Source of the DNA: Norana najaformis
Lineage: Eukaryota; Annelida; Clitellata; Crassiclitellata; Hormogastridae
Direction: 5' to 3'
Assembly (NCBI GenBank): GCA_964023275.1
Contig: OZ029925.1
Coordinates: forward strand, 10,431,184-10,495,183
DNA: 64,000 nucleotides
Shown here piece by piece: positions 23,651-37,300 of this stretch; the first letter of the stretch is position 1; each line of letters begins with the position of its first letter. A program made the translations under genes and the position numbers. Below the pieces are notes generated by a model. It was given only the letters and a program-made list of their open reading frames with translations, searched no databases and was not told where the DNA came from.

Positions 23651-26600
23651 CTGCAACATCCAAGAATATACACAATAACCCCATGCCTCTATGCTTGAAA
23701 TATTTTTTTAAAAACCTGCAAAAAAGTGCTACATACATGTTTTATTACATTACACTTACAGCCATTTTCCAGGTACTTTACTTTTTTATTTTCCATAGTA
23801 ACAAGTTCACTCGTTCATTCAAAGCATTTATGTAGTGCCTCTTCCAGATATCTACTCTGAGCTGCGCCTAAGCTCAACAGTCTAATCTAATTGGTACTTG
23901 AGCAGTTAATATGATCATACAGCCATCATTCTGTGACATGTTGCCTGACTGGTTGAATGTTTACCTTTTAATATGAAGTCATCTTGTGAAAGGCTTGAGC
24001 AAGCCTCTCTGTTTAAACTGTCATCAATTGACGCCTGTTGTTAAATCATGTGCTACGCAAGTACCAGCACCAGGTGCAAGAAATACCAACTCGGCCAACA
24101 TCCTTACATCACCTCTTATGAACCAGCCAACCCAGCTACTACACCAATTGGCACACTTCTGAGGTTCGTAAAAGGCGCTATATAAACAGCAAGATACATA
24201 CTTACATGCATACATAGATTATAAGTAACCCTGCAGATGTACATGTGACCTAAAAGCGTTTGATTATGCCTTGAAAAGAAATAAACAGAGCATTAAAAAT
24301 AAGAAGCATGATTGCTGTTTTTAGAAGCAGCAATCATGAAAGAAAGTCCTACAGAAATCATATGAGATCTAATTAAAACCACCACTTGAAATCAAATGCA
24401 AGTGGCCTGTTTCGAGTGCTTATACCCAACTGGTCATGCACCGTAGGCCCTAAACTGGGACTGATCAGGTGACAGCAGTGGGACCAAAATAAGTCATCAA
24501 GTAGGTATGAACTCTTATACCGTGCACTCGTCTTTCATTCGTGACAAAGCTGCATTTATATGAATCTCCTGACAGCAACGGGCGTCACTTGTGTATCCAA
24601 CCTAGAAGTTTTTATGGCTTGAAACCTTTGCTAAATCCTTTTACTCTGAACAAAGGAATCACAAAACATTATGCAGCAGTGCAAAGCAGCTTGTGGGCAT
24701 TTGTAAATTTCTATACGACCTGTTCTGCTACTGTCAACAATGCACATGTGCCCTTGAAGACTGCAGTTCTGGCAAGCATAACATAAGCTAAACTTCAATA
24801 AATCTCCCCAGGTCTTTCTTGTTTTTTGCCTCTTTTGGTATTGTCAACGACTTTTCATAGCTGTCAGTGATCAGGATTCAAACCGTCAACTTGCCCGATT
24901 TGCAGCATAATGTTACCTCGAGCAAAGAGACACAGTCTTTGATTTTCTAAATTATAATTGAATGAACAGTTCAATCACATCAGTCCTTTAATCATCGTAG
25001 TTTCTAAATGCATGAATCTATCAGCAACATTTTTAACTAAAGCTTTCAACTAAGCACATCCTAGACCACCAATACAAATCTTTGCACTCTCTTATAATGC
25101 ATTTGCATCCACTGACATAGGCTCTTTCCCACTAAGCCAGCAGACCAGTACAGACTGGTTTAGACCAGCCTCCCTCTAACACAGTCGTGGGTTTTTCCCA
25201 CAACCCATCAACTCATCACAAGGCAGAAGCATCGTTTCCCTCACCAGTGCTCATGTGATAAAATGCACATCAGCAAGAATGCTGCTGAAGTTGGTCTGCC
25301 TGTAGGGCGTCACCATCCAATCACATCACCCTCACCACATGTTCGATGAGTGCCAGATAGCAAGAGATCTGTGTGTGTACAAACAAATCGACAACCCAAT
25401 GATTCATGGAAATTTCTTATACAAACGCTCACTTAAAACTTGCTGACTAAACAGTGCAATATTAAGTTTTCAGCTACAATATTACATTTCCCCATTATTG
25501 CTCATTAGATCTTGAAAACCTGTCAGTAGGTAACAGGTTTGGAACTAGCTCATTCTATCCCTTACTCCCCTTTTAGCCTTCTCCTCAGTTGACCTACACA
25601 GAGAGTCCTGAGCAAGGCCAAGCAATGTTAGGTTCCAAAGGGTCACCATAGCCTGCCAAAAATATGCCACTGCTTCCCAACTGGCCACAAAATCTCTTTC
25701 CGATGGTCCTCAGTAATGTATATATTCGGCAGCAGGTTACTTGTGAAAGATAGTATCTCCTGATACTATCTATGCCCATTTTCAGCTAGTCAAAAATTGT
25801 AGGCAAAATGATTTTATAGATGATATCTATGCTGCCAAGCCATACAGTCAATAAAATTGATGAATTAGTATTACAGGCAGAAAAGCAAAGAAACCTGGAA
25901 AATTATATTAGTAAAGGAATCTTCACCAATTCATACTGTCCAAACTCAGTAGCATGGTTTTGGAGTTGAAGGATATTTCACAGCTTTCTGGATGATACAA
26001 GACTAGGAAAATGAGATTCTTCAGAGCGGTATCTTCATTAAAATGGAGCTCAAACAATTCAAAGAGGTTCAAATTAGATGTCATTTAAATTCACAGGATA
26101 TGCAGAGTCCGACGAATTCAGACCTAATAACTGATTCTGACTTAGCATAATTATTGTTTCATATTAAAAACACCAAATATTATGAGGACCAGAGCATCAA
26201 CAGTCTCTCACTGTAGTCCAGATGCAGCTGCAGCTGCTGCATCAGCAGTCTAACTAGTGCTTTCTCTGTGGACGGTCTTCTCCTTTCCCTTGCTCACTCT
26301 CCAGCAACATGAAGCCAGTATTAATGTTTTCGTTCTGGATTCTCCGGACACAGCCCTAATCTAGTTTTATTGGTATCTCAGTACTGGAATGATCCAGATT
26401 TGTTCAGCTTTCGGACAGCGTTGGCACAGTTGCTTCTGGCAGCCGATCTGCCTTAACTTACTAGCACCGAACTATGACATAACAATGTTAATCACGAACT
26501 CTATGTTCATACTGAGCATAATCTAGGGCGGCCAACTTTTGATTCTGCCAATCTGGGACACCTGCATGGTCACTCGATATGCCAGTACCAATTTACCCTG

Positions 26601-27555
26601 TCCACATCACTGTATGTAACGAATGTTGCATCAGCCTGACGCAGGATCTACTGCAAATAGTTGTTAAAAATTACAGTCAAATGATTTGACTCAAATCATC
26701 AAGAGACAAGTGGCCAATATATAAAATCTGAATCAATTTCAAGAGCAAAAACGTTTATTAAATTCCAGTAACCTACCAGGCTTCAGGGTCTAGCAAGTTC
26801 ATATGTACATGCATGATGCATACAATTTGCAGATGTCATTTATAGGGTCTACTAACCTAACTACCCTCTATTCTCTGTTCACTCTGTAAAACTTATTTAC
26901 TGTCGGGTGTTGGAGTTTAGTGTGCGAAAAGAAGAACATTTGGTGAAGTGTATATTTACACCAAGTTCCCGGACAATTTGGGATGAATCCGGGACACGGG
27001 ACGCACAAGGCCGATTCCGGGACTGTCCAGGTGAATCCGGGACGGTTGGCAGCCCTCGCGTAATCTCGTCTCTGTCAACTCAAAACACCTATTAAGATTA
27101 TAATTTTTCTGTCAACACCTTTCCCAGAAATTGTTTAACAACAACACTTCTCATTCCAACACAAGCACAGCAAGTTTCAGGGACCAAGACTAAGACAAAG
27201 AAACTACCTCTGTCATCAGGAAATGGTCGGCTCCCGAAAGAACGCTGTACATGATGTCAGTGTCCAGCTTTAGGATGCCAGTATAGATGGCGTTGAGAAT
27301 CGACCGCAGAGCTTTTGGGTTGATGGAATGCAGCTCGACCTCTTTGTCACGGCTTTCGGCAAAATGGTATTCCTCGAACATACTAGCGAAATACTGCGAC
27401 GCAGCTGCCAACACGCACCTATGCACTGGAAAAACCTCATTCTCTGCTCTTAATACTACATCGCAAAAGCGCGTTTCGTTTCTCTGCAGATCGAGGGCCT
27501 CTATTATCTTCTCGTTGTTCAGGGCTGCCAGCGTATATTCCCCCGAAAGGGTCAT
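22085..27555 (-). CDS. BTB-BACK-Kelch (KLHL-type) protein, 2 exons, complete
   Basis: Exon 1 is 27208-27555 (116 codons) and exon 2 is 22085-23650 (522 codons with stop), joined in phase 0 to give 637 aa. The BTB domain covers about residues 25-125 (FCDVVLRAENEVFPVHRCVL, YFASMFEEYHFAES). BACK covers about 150-255 (FEEVLSLLQSDYILEPNEYV, FFEAAVAWIRRD). The C-terminal half from about 285 carries degenerate Kelch blades (YLCTHS, FCLETNSWKDCSL, YHPEMDSWEVAS, YRVDMADKSWTRLSSLPEF). A Thr/Ala-rich insert (ATTAATTTITTT) sits before the last blade. By family, such proteins are substrate adaptors for cullin-3 ubiquitin ligases. I cannot assign an orthologue. The ATG at 27553-27555 starts MTLSGEYTLAAL; the gene ends at TAG 22085-22087. 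The single intron is 3.6 kb. Confidence 0.93.
24866..24930 (-). repeat. tRNA-derived SINE head
   Basis: Minus-strand B-box GGTTTGAATCC at 24874-24884 and an A-box-like GCTCGAGGTAAC at 24912-24923, at tRNA spacing. Confidence 0.55.
26524..27057. mobile_element. Non-autonomous hAT-like DNA transposon with target duplications
   Basis: The terminal inverted repeats begin TAGGGCGGCCAAC on the left and, read inward from the right, GAGGGCTGCCAAC. They are followed by GGGAC and CCCGG-type motifs common in hAT ends. It is flanked by 8-bp direct repeats, GCATAATC (26516-26523) and GCGTAATC (27058-27065), which differ at one base; 8-bp target duplications are typical of hAT. There is no transposase frame in the 534 bp. 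Confidence 0.75.
27208..27555 (-). CDS. BTB-Kelch exon 1 (start, BTB)
   Basis: Encodes residues 1-116, ending DHFLMTE with donor GAG|GTAGTT. It contains most of the BTB fold. Confidence 0.93.
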
Positions 27556-27957
27556 TTTTCCCGATGACCGAAAAATTAACGAACCTCAGTTTGTGTGCGC
27601 GTTGCTCTTTGTCTCAGCTGTTCATTTGTTGTTGTTTATTGAACGCTCGGGCCGCTTACATCATCTGCTATAACAAACTTATATAGCGCTACCACTTATG
27701 CAGCGGTGGCCGATTACTTTATATTTTAACTGTTATACGCGTTACTATGGGGTATATTATTTTGATATGTTAGAACTATTGGTTTAATACTTGTCTATGC
27801 TATTAATTGTCCCTGGTTTTGATCACGTAGATTTCACCAGTTCAGTTTTTAAAATTGGTTGACGAAATAAATAAGTAGGTAAAATGTTTTACTGAATCTG
27901 AAGAAACACGAGAAAGGTTCATTAATCTGCGTCATATTCATATCGCAAGTTTCTGAA

Positions 27958-28095
27958 AATGCAGTATAAGCCAAAGCAGCCAATAAAGCAAGGGATCAAA
28001 CTGTGGCTAGCAAAACGTTATGATAAAGAAGGAATTTTAGCTGCAGTGAACTTGATTAACGAGCAAGTGCTTTCTGTGAAAAATCTCGGTATGTG
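27958..28095 (+). pseudogene. Possible piggyBac transposase remnant
   Basis: A 45-codon frame starts MQYKPKQPIKQGIKLWLA. This resembles the QYxPxKPxKxGIKxW motif of piggyBac-type transposases (established family motif). The sequence after it does not continue as the family does, so this is either a tiny relic or chance. Confidence 0.3.
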
Positions 28096-30781
28096 AAAAA
28101 CGCGAATAATTGTCCTAGGCTTGGGGAGATGGAGGTTACTCCAAACTGTGGTGTAAAGTGAGCACTGTGACTGAATGAATATTCTGACATTTGCAGAGTA
28201 ATGCATAATAATGTGTTAGACGAATGTTTTTTCATCTAGCCAACAGGATCCGCATGGTGGTACGTGCCCCTCCCTCACCTTACATTTTGCAAACAATGGA
28301 AGTGTGTTCGTTAATTACATAATGGTTCTGAAAGACTGAGTATGGTTAATGCACAGTGAGAACAAGCATCTGAGTTAAGAAATGTTTATTTCCGTGGTCA
28401 TATACAACCGAAAAATTTATTTGTTCAGATTAAAATGAAAACAGCTAGGGCCTATTGGCAGCACACTAGCTCTGTTACTCAACAGTACATACTTTATACT
28501 ACACACATTTAAAAACCATATTAAAATGTTACCAACTGTATACTAACTTCTACAAATCAGACAGTGACATATCATGCCTGTTGGAAATATGTAAAATTAA
28601 GTAGAAAATATTAAGCATAATTTTTAATTAAGCTGTCTCAAAATCAAATACAAAAATGAAAGTTAGTAATGCAGATAATTTGGCTACAATGACAGAAATC
28701 TTAGGATAAACTCTGTTCCATTGGTACCAAAAGTCATATTGTCCTGAAAATTGGAAAATACAATAACATCCTACATCTGTGCGCCGAGGGCAGACCAAAC
28801 ATGAGCACTGAGTTCAAACAATCACGCAAGTAAATGAACAATTCAGACAGTTAAAAAATCCCTGTCTGCTCATGTAGGAATTGCATAAAATAATTACTGC
28901 ATTGATTATCATTTCCAAAGCAATGTTACATAACCATAAGAAGGAAACATCTGTTACCAACAGGATATACAGAGTTCCTGAAAGTATTCTACAGCCATGC
29001 TGACATAAGACGTAATTTAAGCTTAGGAAAGTATTCACACTTTTTAACTGTACTTAACAGTGCAACTGTAATCTTCTCAGCAATTTCTGCACTTCAGCCG
29101 AAAGATCCACGACCTTTTGACCAGCATCTGAACTTACAGGATGCACAGTTCAGCAGCAGAATGAGTCAACTGCAGAAGCAGCAGCAATGGCAGCAGTGGC
29201 AGCATCAAGCCAGAGCAACATCACCCTGGCTACCCCAAAACAAAGCAATACACACCAGAAATTCATCATAACGTGGCCTTTGGAAGCCATAACAGGAACT
29301 GCTTTATAACAAGACTGTGTTAGAATATGGTTATTTTGCATAGCAGAACTAATTTTTGGATCCATGTTCCTGCTGTGTTATACTGGCATTCGTGTTATAA
29401 TGAAGAGTGGTATAAGGACTCTCTTGTGTATATTTATTTATTGAATGCACGATTGTATGTATACTTTCCATACACAAATATATATTATATTCAAACTCAT
29501 CCTGAGGCTTTTAAATCAAATCTAATATGTTCTGCAAGCCAATGCTTATACACGAAAGAGGTAGCAGAACTGAAAAAGCAACTAGTGACCCAAACAGAAC
29601 CGGTGGTAGGTGCCAACTTATAAAAAAACAACTCACTGTGTTCAAAAGTCCAACAGATACAGAAAGGTGACATGCTTAGCAAACAAACGATACAATTAAT
29701 TCACTTGATCAGGACTATCAGTAGTAATTTCTTAAGCTCTGCAGTTGGGAAAATGTTTACAATTACAATCGCAAAAATGATAAAATTACTGAGCAAAATA
29801 TGAAAGCTAAACTATTTTATGATTTAATCGTGAATTATTGTCGTTATTTCCTAGTTTTCTCTTTAAAATAATTAAGCATTACAGAAAGGTTGCTACTGAT
29901 TTCTTAGCATATGTACAATTTCCCTTATTAAAAATCAGTTTCAAATAATGACCAATAAACAATTACTAATAACTAATTATCAGTATTAATTGCCAATTAA
30001 AATAAATTACTTTGATATGATATAAATAAACTACTTCAGTAGTAATTAAATCCACTGCAAGTTCAAACTGAATTTACACAATAAATAAAACTCGAAATAA
30101 TTCAAGTAATTATGCAAAGGAAACAAATTTACATGAGTGAAACACAACAATACTACAATCTGAGATGTCCAGCTTTCACTAGGTATATGTTTCGATTGTG
30201 ATGTAATGGTTGTGGGTGCAAGCTTGCTCAGCAGACACTGCATAATGACCCTGGGTAAGAACTTGGTACCAGCGCAGAACTGGTTATGTGATGGTCCCAT
30301 GTCCAGGTCCTTGGGATTCATCCATTGCCAACTCAAGGGCCAAAGAGCACAAAATGAGCACCTCCCTTCCATTATGGGACATGGAAGCTTTCCTTCATGA
30401 AAGGTTTTTGGCTTCCAATTTTCATCTCAGTTTTTATAAAATCAAGCAAAGCTGGTTTCAGTGCAGCTTTGTTGGGTCTTCCAGTATTCACTTCTTAACC
30501 ATGAATGAAAGGAATGGATAACGTTCCTGCTGTGCTACTTGTGCATGTAGTAGGTTTCACGGCTATGCAGACAAATATGGTTAAATAAAAATAAAACAAA
30601 ATCTACTGGAATTCCACATTTAAACAATTTCTTTAATCATAAATATCTAACTGCTGCTTATAACTCAGCTAAAATTTAAAGAAAACATTGATTACAGCTG
30701 CCACTTGCAGGACTATGAAACACTAAAACAAAAACAACTCAGAATTCTGATTTTCCAGTACAAATATGCAAAAGACAAGTT

Positions 30782-30787
30782 TTTATT
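30782..30787 (-). terminator. Possible CLASP polyadenylation signal
   Basis: AATAAA on the minus strand about 480 bp downstream of the CLASP stop. Motif evidence only. Confidence 0.3.
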
Positions 30788-31265
30788 CAGCTTTCTTCCC
30801 GAAAAAATACTCAAAGACATAGAACGATGATAGAGCTGAAAAAATCATGAAATACGAAAATTCTACGAACCAGAAGAAAATTTTACTTTGCAGACAGGAA
30901 AAGCAACCAACAAAGATTTAAACAGGCAAAACATCCATTTGAAAACATCAATGGCTGGAAACTCGCCAGGAATGCAGCCTACTCGGTAGGTCTTTCAAGT
31001 TTATTGCAAAATCAGTGAAAACAAAAACTCAGAAAACGAAGTAAGTATGCACTGACAAAAGACGTAAATGATGACTGTGTTGGAGTTTGTCTCAGTCTCT
31101 CTTTCTCAAATAAGAACTAGAAAACTGGATGAAAGATAACGGACGACAATGCAGAGGAACAAAACTCGAGCTTAGCAAGCGTAACAGTTATGTGACTAAT
31201 CTAGACAATGACTGAGGTCATGTGTGACTGAAATGTTACTAATCCTGGCTAAGAAACGGTTCTGG

Positions 31266-31385
31266 TTAAGCATCAACCATTGATGATGGAGAGGATGCCT
31301 TGGAAGTTGTACAGCTGTTGCTTCCTCCTCCTCCACTCCCTTTCTCTTCTAAAGCTTTCTTTATGTAGACGTTCAAAAGTTTCAC
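31266..31385 (-). CDS. CLASP: CLASP exon 29 (stop)
   Basis: VKLLNVYIKKALEEKGSGGG to SSMVDA and TAA at 31266-31268. The KLLNxYIKxA end is the family C-terminus, followed by a Gly/Ser tail. Confidence 0.95.
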   Translation of the reverse strand: MKLLNVYIKKALEEKGSGGGGSNSCTTSKASSPSSMVDA

Positions 31386-34300
31386 CTGTTTAAACACTCG
31401 GGTATTGTAATACAGTGTAAGAAATGAACTAAAAGACTTCTATAATGTGCCTCTAAGATATCTATTCTGATTCTCTGACCTATGGGGATTCAATCTGGCT
31501 TCTCCAACAGATAATGATATCTGATTATGATTTCCCTTGTAGCAATTTATATAAATGTAAGTGCAAATGTACATGGTTTTATATAGCGACCGAAGGTCTC
31601 GACCCTGCTGATTTTTTCAACAAATTTATCAGGTGAGATCCTTCACCATAGCTGCCTGTTTGAATGGGCGCCACGCCAACTGAGGCCCCCATGTATGGAC
31701 CATGCTAGCCCGAGATTGAAATCTCTGAAATGTAGCCACAATCGGTATGTGAACTGCCATCCTCACACACAGAGCTGCCTTGACATACACTTTAACCAAT
31801 GAGCTAACCAGGTCACTTATGCTTTGGGCTTTACGGTAATAGCGTCATAGAAGTCATCAGATTAGATTAGATTGTGGCAACTGCAACATACTGGTATTTA
31901 TGCGTGTGACATATATAAAGCTACATGAAAAAAGTTCCTTCTAAAAAGCAGAGCTTTCAGCACAGAAGACCGTTATTCACTTGGTTGGCTGCCTTTGTCA
32001 GCTATCTGCCAAACCAACCATTATTAAAATGCTAAGAAGCACTGATTAGATTTCATTAGATCTTACCTTGCTTCCATGGAGATCCTGTAGAAATGGCCGC
32101 AGTGCCTCACCGACACAGAGATAGATCGCCACCAGACAGACAACACTTGCCTTTCGAACGCTGCTTTGCGAGTTTTCATACCCCTAAAGAAATTAAGTCG
32201 AGTATCAGAATTCGACCAATTCACTGCAGTAACTAGCGTGTACATTTGCATCCATGTATCCAGGCAAGTATGTACGTACATATGCATGCATACTTGTATG
32301 TCAGTAAAATTTATGTATATTTTGTATGTCTGCAAAATATGTATGTAATTGTAACTGTAGCAGTTGGCATGCAATCTCTCAACTGTACTGCACACATGGC
32401 TGTCATAATTATATGAAAAGGTACATCTGTAGAGCTCTAGAGAAAGCAGTGTCATCTGCATTAAGTAAACTTGAAAAAAGGAAGATGGTCCAATGCAGAA
32501 AAAGGTCAAATGCGCATGTGAAGGGGACAAATATAAAATGAGACATCCTGCTCAGAGCTTGAATAAATATGAAAAGGCTGATTTCAGAAATCCCATAGTG
32601 CTAAGGTACGCCACTCACTTAGCAGGTGGTTAATAGCTACACCGGGGCGCAAGAAAAAGACCAGCAGCCATGTAGGTTACTTATTTGTAAACAGCAAGAC
32701 AACAGAAACCATTCGTAACTTAATTATTATCATTTGCAACAATCTAAACTTCTAATGCACCAATGTAATCAGCATCACTCAATCATTGCCACTAATTATT
32801 AACACCAATCATTGTCAAAGTCTTGTAGTTTAATCCAAGTGGACAGCATAAAAGCCTATGGGAAAAAAACAATCTGAAAAAGATGAATTTACAATAAATT
32901 TAATGTGCAAAATGAGCAACAGAGACGTTTACTTTGAGTAGTCCTGGAATCATGTCAGGAAGCAGGGCGATAACATCATCCTTCTGATGTTCTTCGATGA
33001 CCTGGGTGAACATTTTGACGGCAGCCAAGTTGACTGGAAAGTCCTCACACTCGATCAGTGGCTTTAAAAAACTATGGCAACGGGATGGGGGTACAATTCG
33101 TGCCATCAGTGTAATGCATTCCTCTGCCGCTCTTGTCACCTGTACATAGTCCCAAACCCATCTTTCAACTTACAACCAACACCAGCAACATGTTTAAGGA
33201 CAATTATTACTACTTCTTGCAGGATCAAGCTTCCCCTCAGGGACCTTCAGCAAATACTGCGCATACCGTTGCTCAGCACCATCGACTGATGCTTTGTCAA
33301 CAGACAGTGGCACATAATAACACATAAATAATAATCATTATTTACTTCAACCTTAAGTAGCTTGAAATGGAAGATAACAGCAAAGAAACTAAAATTTATT
33401 CATAAACATTGCTGATAGAATCATTCTGACCAAGTTTAATCCTTGGACCATTTGAGCATAAGTGAAAGCATGACAAAAAAGAACAATGGTAAGGCATATG
33501 TCTGCTGATGTCTTCATAACAACACATTATGCACCTATTATAAATGATCCAACTAGGATTCAAACAAAAGATGCAGTTGGTAAAAAGTCTGAACGAATGC
33601 CCTTGACCTGACCTCTTTGATGGGATCTTTGTGTGCATCCAATGTTCTCATTGTCGTCAGTTCCACGTAATCTTGAAATCGATCTGGCATACAACGCAGA
33701 AATTCAGCCAGAACTCGTAATGTCAGAGCACGGATGTGACCCTAAACACCAAACATAGATGCAAATTTACAACGCATGTATTACAGGCCATTTTTAGATA
33801 TAGTTTTCTAAACAATAAAAGCAATAATCCAAACCAACAATCCTGTTTCTAAATTACCAACATTTTATTAGTTCCACGATGTTGGCTAGTTGTACATTAT
33901 GGGAAAAATCCTGGCAGTACTAGTGTGTGAAGTGTTAACCCAGGTGCATGTTTCGAAACCAACTTCTTCTGATTCTCTTTCACAACACTGGTTATATTTT
34001 AAATCAGAAAATACAACAGAAACACAGAATAATGGCAAAATGATATGATAAGGCTACTCCAGTACTAAAGAGCAGAGTTGTTCAAAGTATTTGGCCAAAG
34101 CACTTAAGCAAAAGTTCAACTAATCCTAACTGAACGTACCTAAGCAAAAGTAAAAGTACATATCAGTGATTTTACTTAAATAAAAGTAAAAAACTGTCTC
34201 AAAATAACAACAATAAATGTCTAGAGGGTGTAGTAAATATCACATCTGTTCGTTGTGCTTGTCAGTGCAGCCACAGCATCAAGCCATCACCGGTTTGGAA

Positions 34301-37300
34301 GGAAACCATCCACAAGGCCCATAATCACACACCCGGATTAAAGTGCAAATTGTAAAGAATCAGTAGTGAATCACTGAGGAAGCTTACAACACTCCTAGAA
34401 CTAACTAATTCAGCTGGGAAGACCCACATCCCCCATCTGACTTTTATGACTTGACTTTTTCTAGCCTGGACATCTGATCACTGACATCTGACTTCTCCAA
34501 TACTAAACCCCAACTGAATACGTGCACAAACATACATCATTATCACCCAATGTTTCGAGCAACATCAGCAGCACGGCATTGAAATATTCATCCCAGACAT
34601 CGCTGCCCTCTTCTCGAGCCTTTTTCATCAGTACCAACAGAGCACTTTTTCTTTCTTCTTCCCTAAAAATTCAAAAAGACACAGTTCTCTGGATTGACTC
34701 AGGGCAAAGGTAAAAGTCAGCGCTTGCTACTGCTTGTATGTACATATGTACACTCCAGAGACTGGATATGATGCTGTCTTTCGGAGCCACACAAGACCCC
34801 CATATAAATGAGATCATGTTATAACGAGTTTATTTTCTATAGCTTAATTAATTTTGCGATACGTATCCATGAACATTTTACATCAGAATTCATCGTACAA
34901 TATCTGGATTTCTTCAATGTCCAAAACGCTATGTTACAGGAACCAGCTTTTTCACCGGCATTCAAAACACAAAGTCAAAACACAAACAAAGGTCAGGTAG
35001 GAGAACAGACAGTTGAATAAAGCAACATGCATCAGAAACATGTTTTAAAAACCAGATGATAACTTTAAGCGTTCAGTACACTGATGCAATCCAGATATGT
35101 GTCGCAGATATCAGCAGACATACCTCTCATTGTGATTGGACAACTCAACCAGTATATCTTGTATCATGTCTCCTTGCTCCAACTTTACTTCTAAAAAATA
35201 CCAGAAATTAGGAAGCCATTTTAAGTACGTGACTATTTGTCAGTCTCTTGTAGTTATTTCAAGCGCTATAAATAATTATTAGACATTCATCCCTTCCCTT
35301 GTCTCATTTCACAGTTAAAACCCACTCATTAATCAGCTACATACACTTTAGAGAAATGCATTAACTAACATGATATAAACTATATATGATTAATAATAGA
35401 AATTAATAATAATAATAATAAGTAATAACAATTAAACATTTTCTATGCCAAATCGCTATATCCCAGAGCATAATTTACCATTAACAAAAGCCAGATTATA
35501 ACACTGGTCAACATAGAAATCGTTACTGACTGGAAAAGGCCCTAATGTGTAGCATCTTGGTGTGCTGAACACGAATATAACCATAAAATTTTTTTATTGG
35601 CTCTCGTTTTGAAAATATTTCATATAGTTCATTTTTTATGTTTCACCATGTAAATTTATGCAGTAGGACTGCGACAATATCCTAAATAAGTCTAGAATGA
35701 TGTAATATTCCACCTCATTGCATAATACCATCATGGACACATCATGCACAGTTGATTACGTCATTTTCTGATGCAATGTAAAACTACAGCCAGTCGGCTG
35801 CTGACGTAAGATGACGTCAGCAGTGTACTATATAAAGCGAGTCGGAACGGTTGAGCATTTACAATATTACAGACTTTGTGCGAGACAGTTCAAGTGACTG
35901 TTTTATAAAACTATTATTACTTTATCCATTTAGATACAATACAGAACAGTAATGCCTCGGAAGTGCGTAAATACTGTGGACAACTTTTGTTACATTTGTG
36001 GGGAAGTGACATTTGCCAACCAGAAGAAAAGTATCACTTATCAAGTCAAGAAGGCATATCATGCTTACTTCGAATGCAAGGTTGGTGACCAAGACAAGCC
36101 ATGGGCCCCGCATATATGCTGTGCTACATGTACAACACAGCTTTCACAGTGGTTGAATGGCAAAAGACCATCAATGCCGTTTGCAGTTCCCATGGTGTGG
36201 AGAGAGCAAAGCAACCACGTAGATGACTGTTACTTCTGCTTGCTTCCTCCTCTTTCCGGTGGAATAACGAAGCAAAAGAAGTCGACAATAGTCTACCCAA
36301 ACATTCCGTCAGCATTGAGACCAGTTCCACATGGTGATGGACTTCCTATTCCAGAACCTCCAGCAGAATATATTTTCCTTGATTCATCTGATGAGGACAA
36401 GGGTGAGCCGACATGTTCTTCTCCTGGTTCGTCAGCGTGCAGTGATCCCGATTTTCACTGTGGTGCATCATCAACCCCACACAGAATAACACAGGAAGAA
36501 CTAAATGACCTTGTTCGTGATTTGGACTTATCCAAAAACAAGGCAGAATTGCTAGGATCAAGACTCCAACAATGGAATCTTCTAGAAGAAGATGTCACAA
36601 TTACTTCATATAGAAAGCGCCATCAGCAGTTGGAACCTTTCTTTATGAAGGAAGGTAATCTGGTATTCTGTTCCAATATTGACGACCTCATGAATGCCTT
36701 ACAGATCACTCATGACCCACAAGAATGGAGACTCTTTGTAGACTCTTCAACACTGAGTCTTAAGGCTGTGCTTTTGCACAATGGAAACCGTCTTCCATCT
36801 ATTCCATTAGCGCATGCTGTCCACATGAAAGAGACATACGATAACCTAAAACAGCTACTGCATTGCATTGACTATAACAGGTACAAATGGCACCTGTGTG
36901 GTGATTTGAAGGTAGTTGCCATTTTAATGGGACTGCAGCAAGGATATACAAAATATATGTGTTTCTTGTGTGAGTGGGATAGCCGAGCAAGAGAGTTGCA
37001 CTACGTGCGGAAGGAATGGACTCCCAGACAAAACGTGGCAGTTGGACAGAAGAATATCCAGCACCCAGCTCTGGTCGAGGTTCACAAAATCCTACTACCA
37101 CCCTTTCACATCAAACTAGGTTTGGTGAAGAACTTCGTGAAAGCCATGGACCGCACTTCGCCAGCTTTCCGATACCTGCATGAAAAATTCCCTCGACTCG
37201 GCGAAGCAAAGATTAAAGAGGGAGTTTTTGTGGGTCCTCAGATTAGAGAACTCTTCAAAGATGACCGCTTCAACAACTTGCTGGAGGGTGATGCGAAACA

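Larger units (their letters stand above)
23651..27207 (-). other. BTB-Kelch intron
   Basis: No exon was recognised inside. It holds a GGCGCTATATAAA repeat tail near 24170-24185, a tRNA-like SINE head at 24866-24930 and the hAT-like element at 26524-27057. Confidence 0.7.
27556..31265. other. Intergenic between CLASP 3' end and BTB-Kelch start
   Basis: No conserved gene was seen. It contains a short piggyBac-like peptide near 27958-28095, a CAG/GCA-rich patch at 29150-29220, a SINE fragment near 30197-30240 that matches one at 39686-39750, and possible CLASP 3' UTR from about 30780 upward. Confidence 0.5.
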
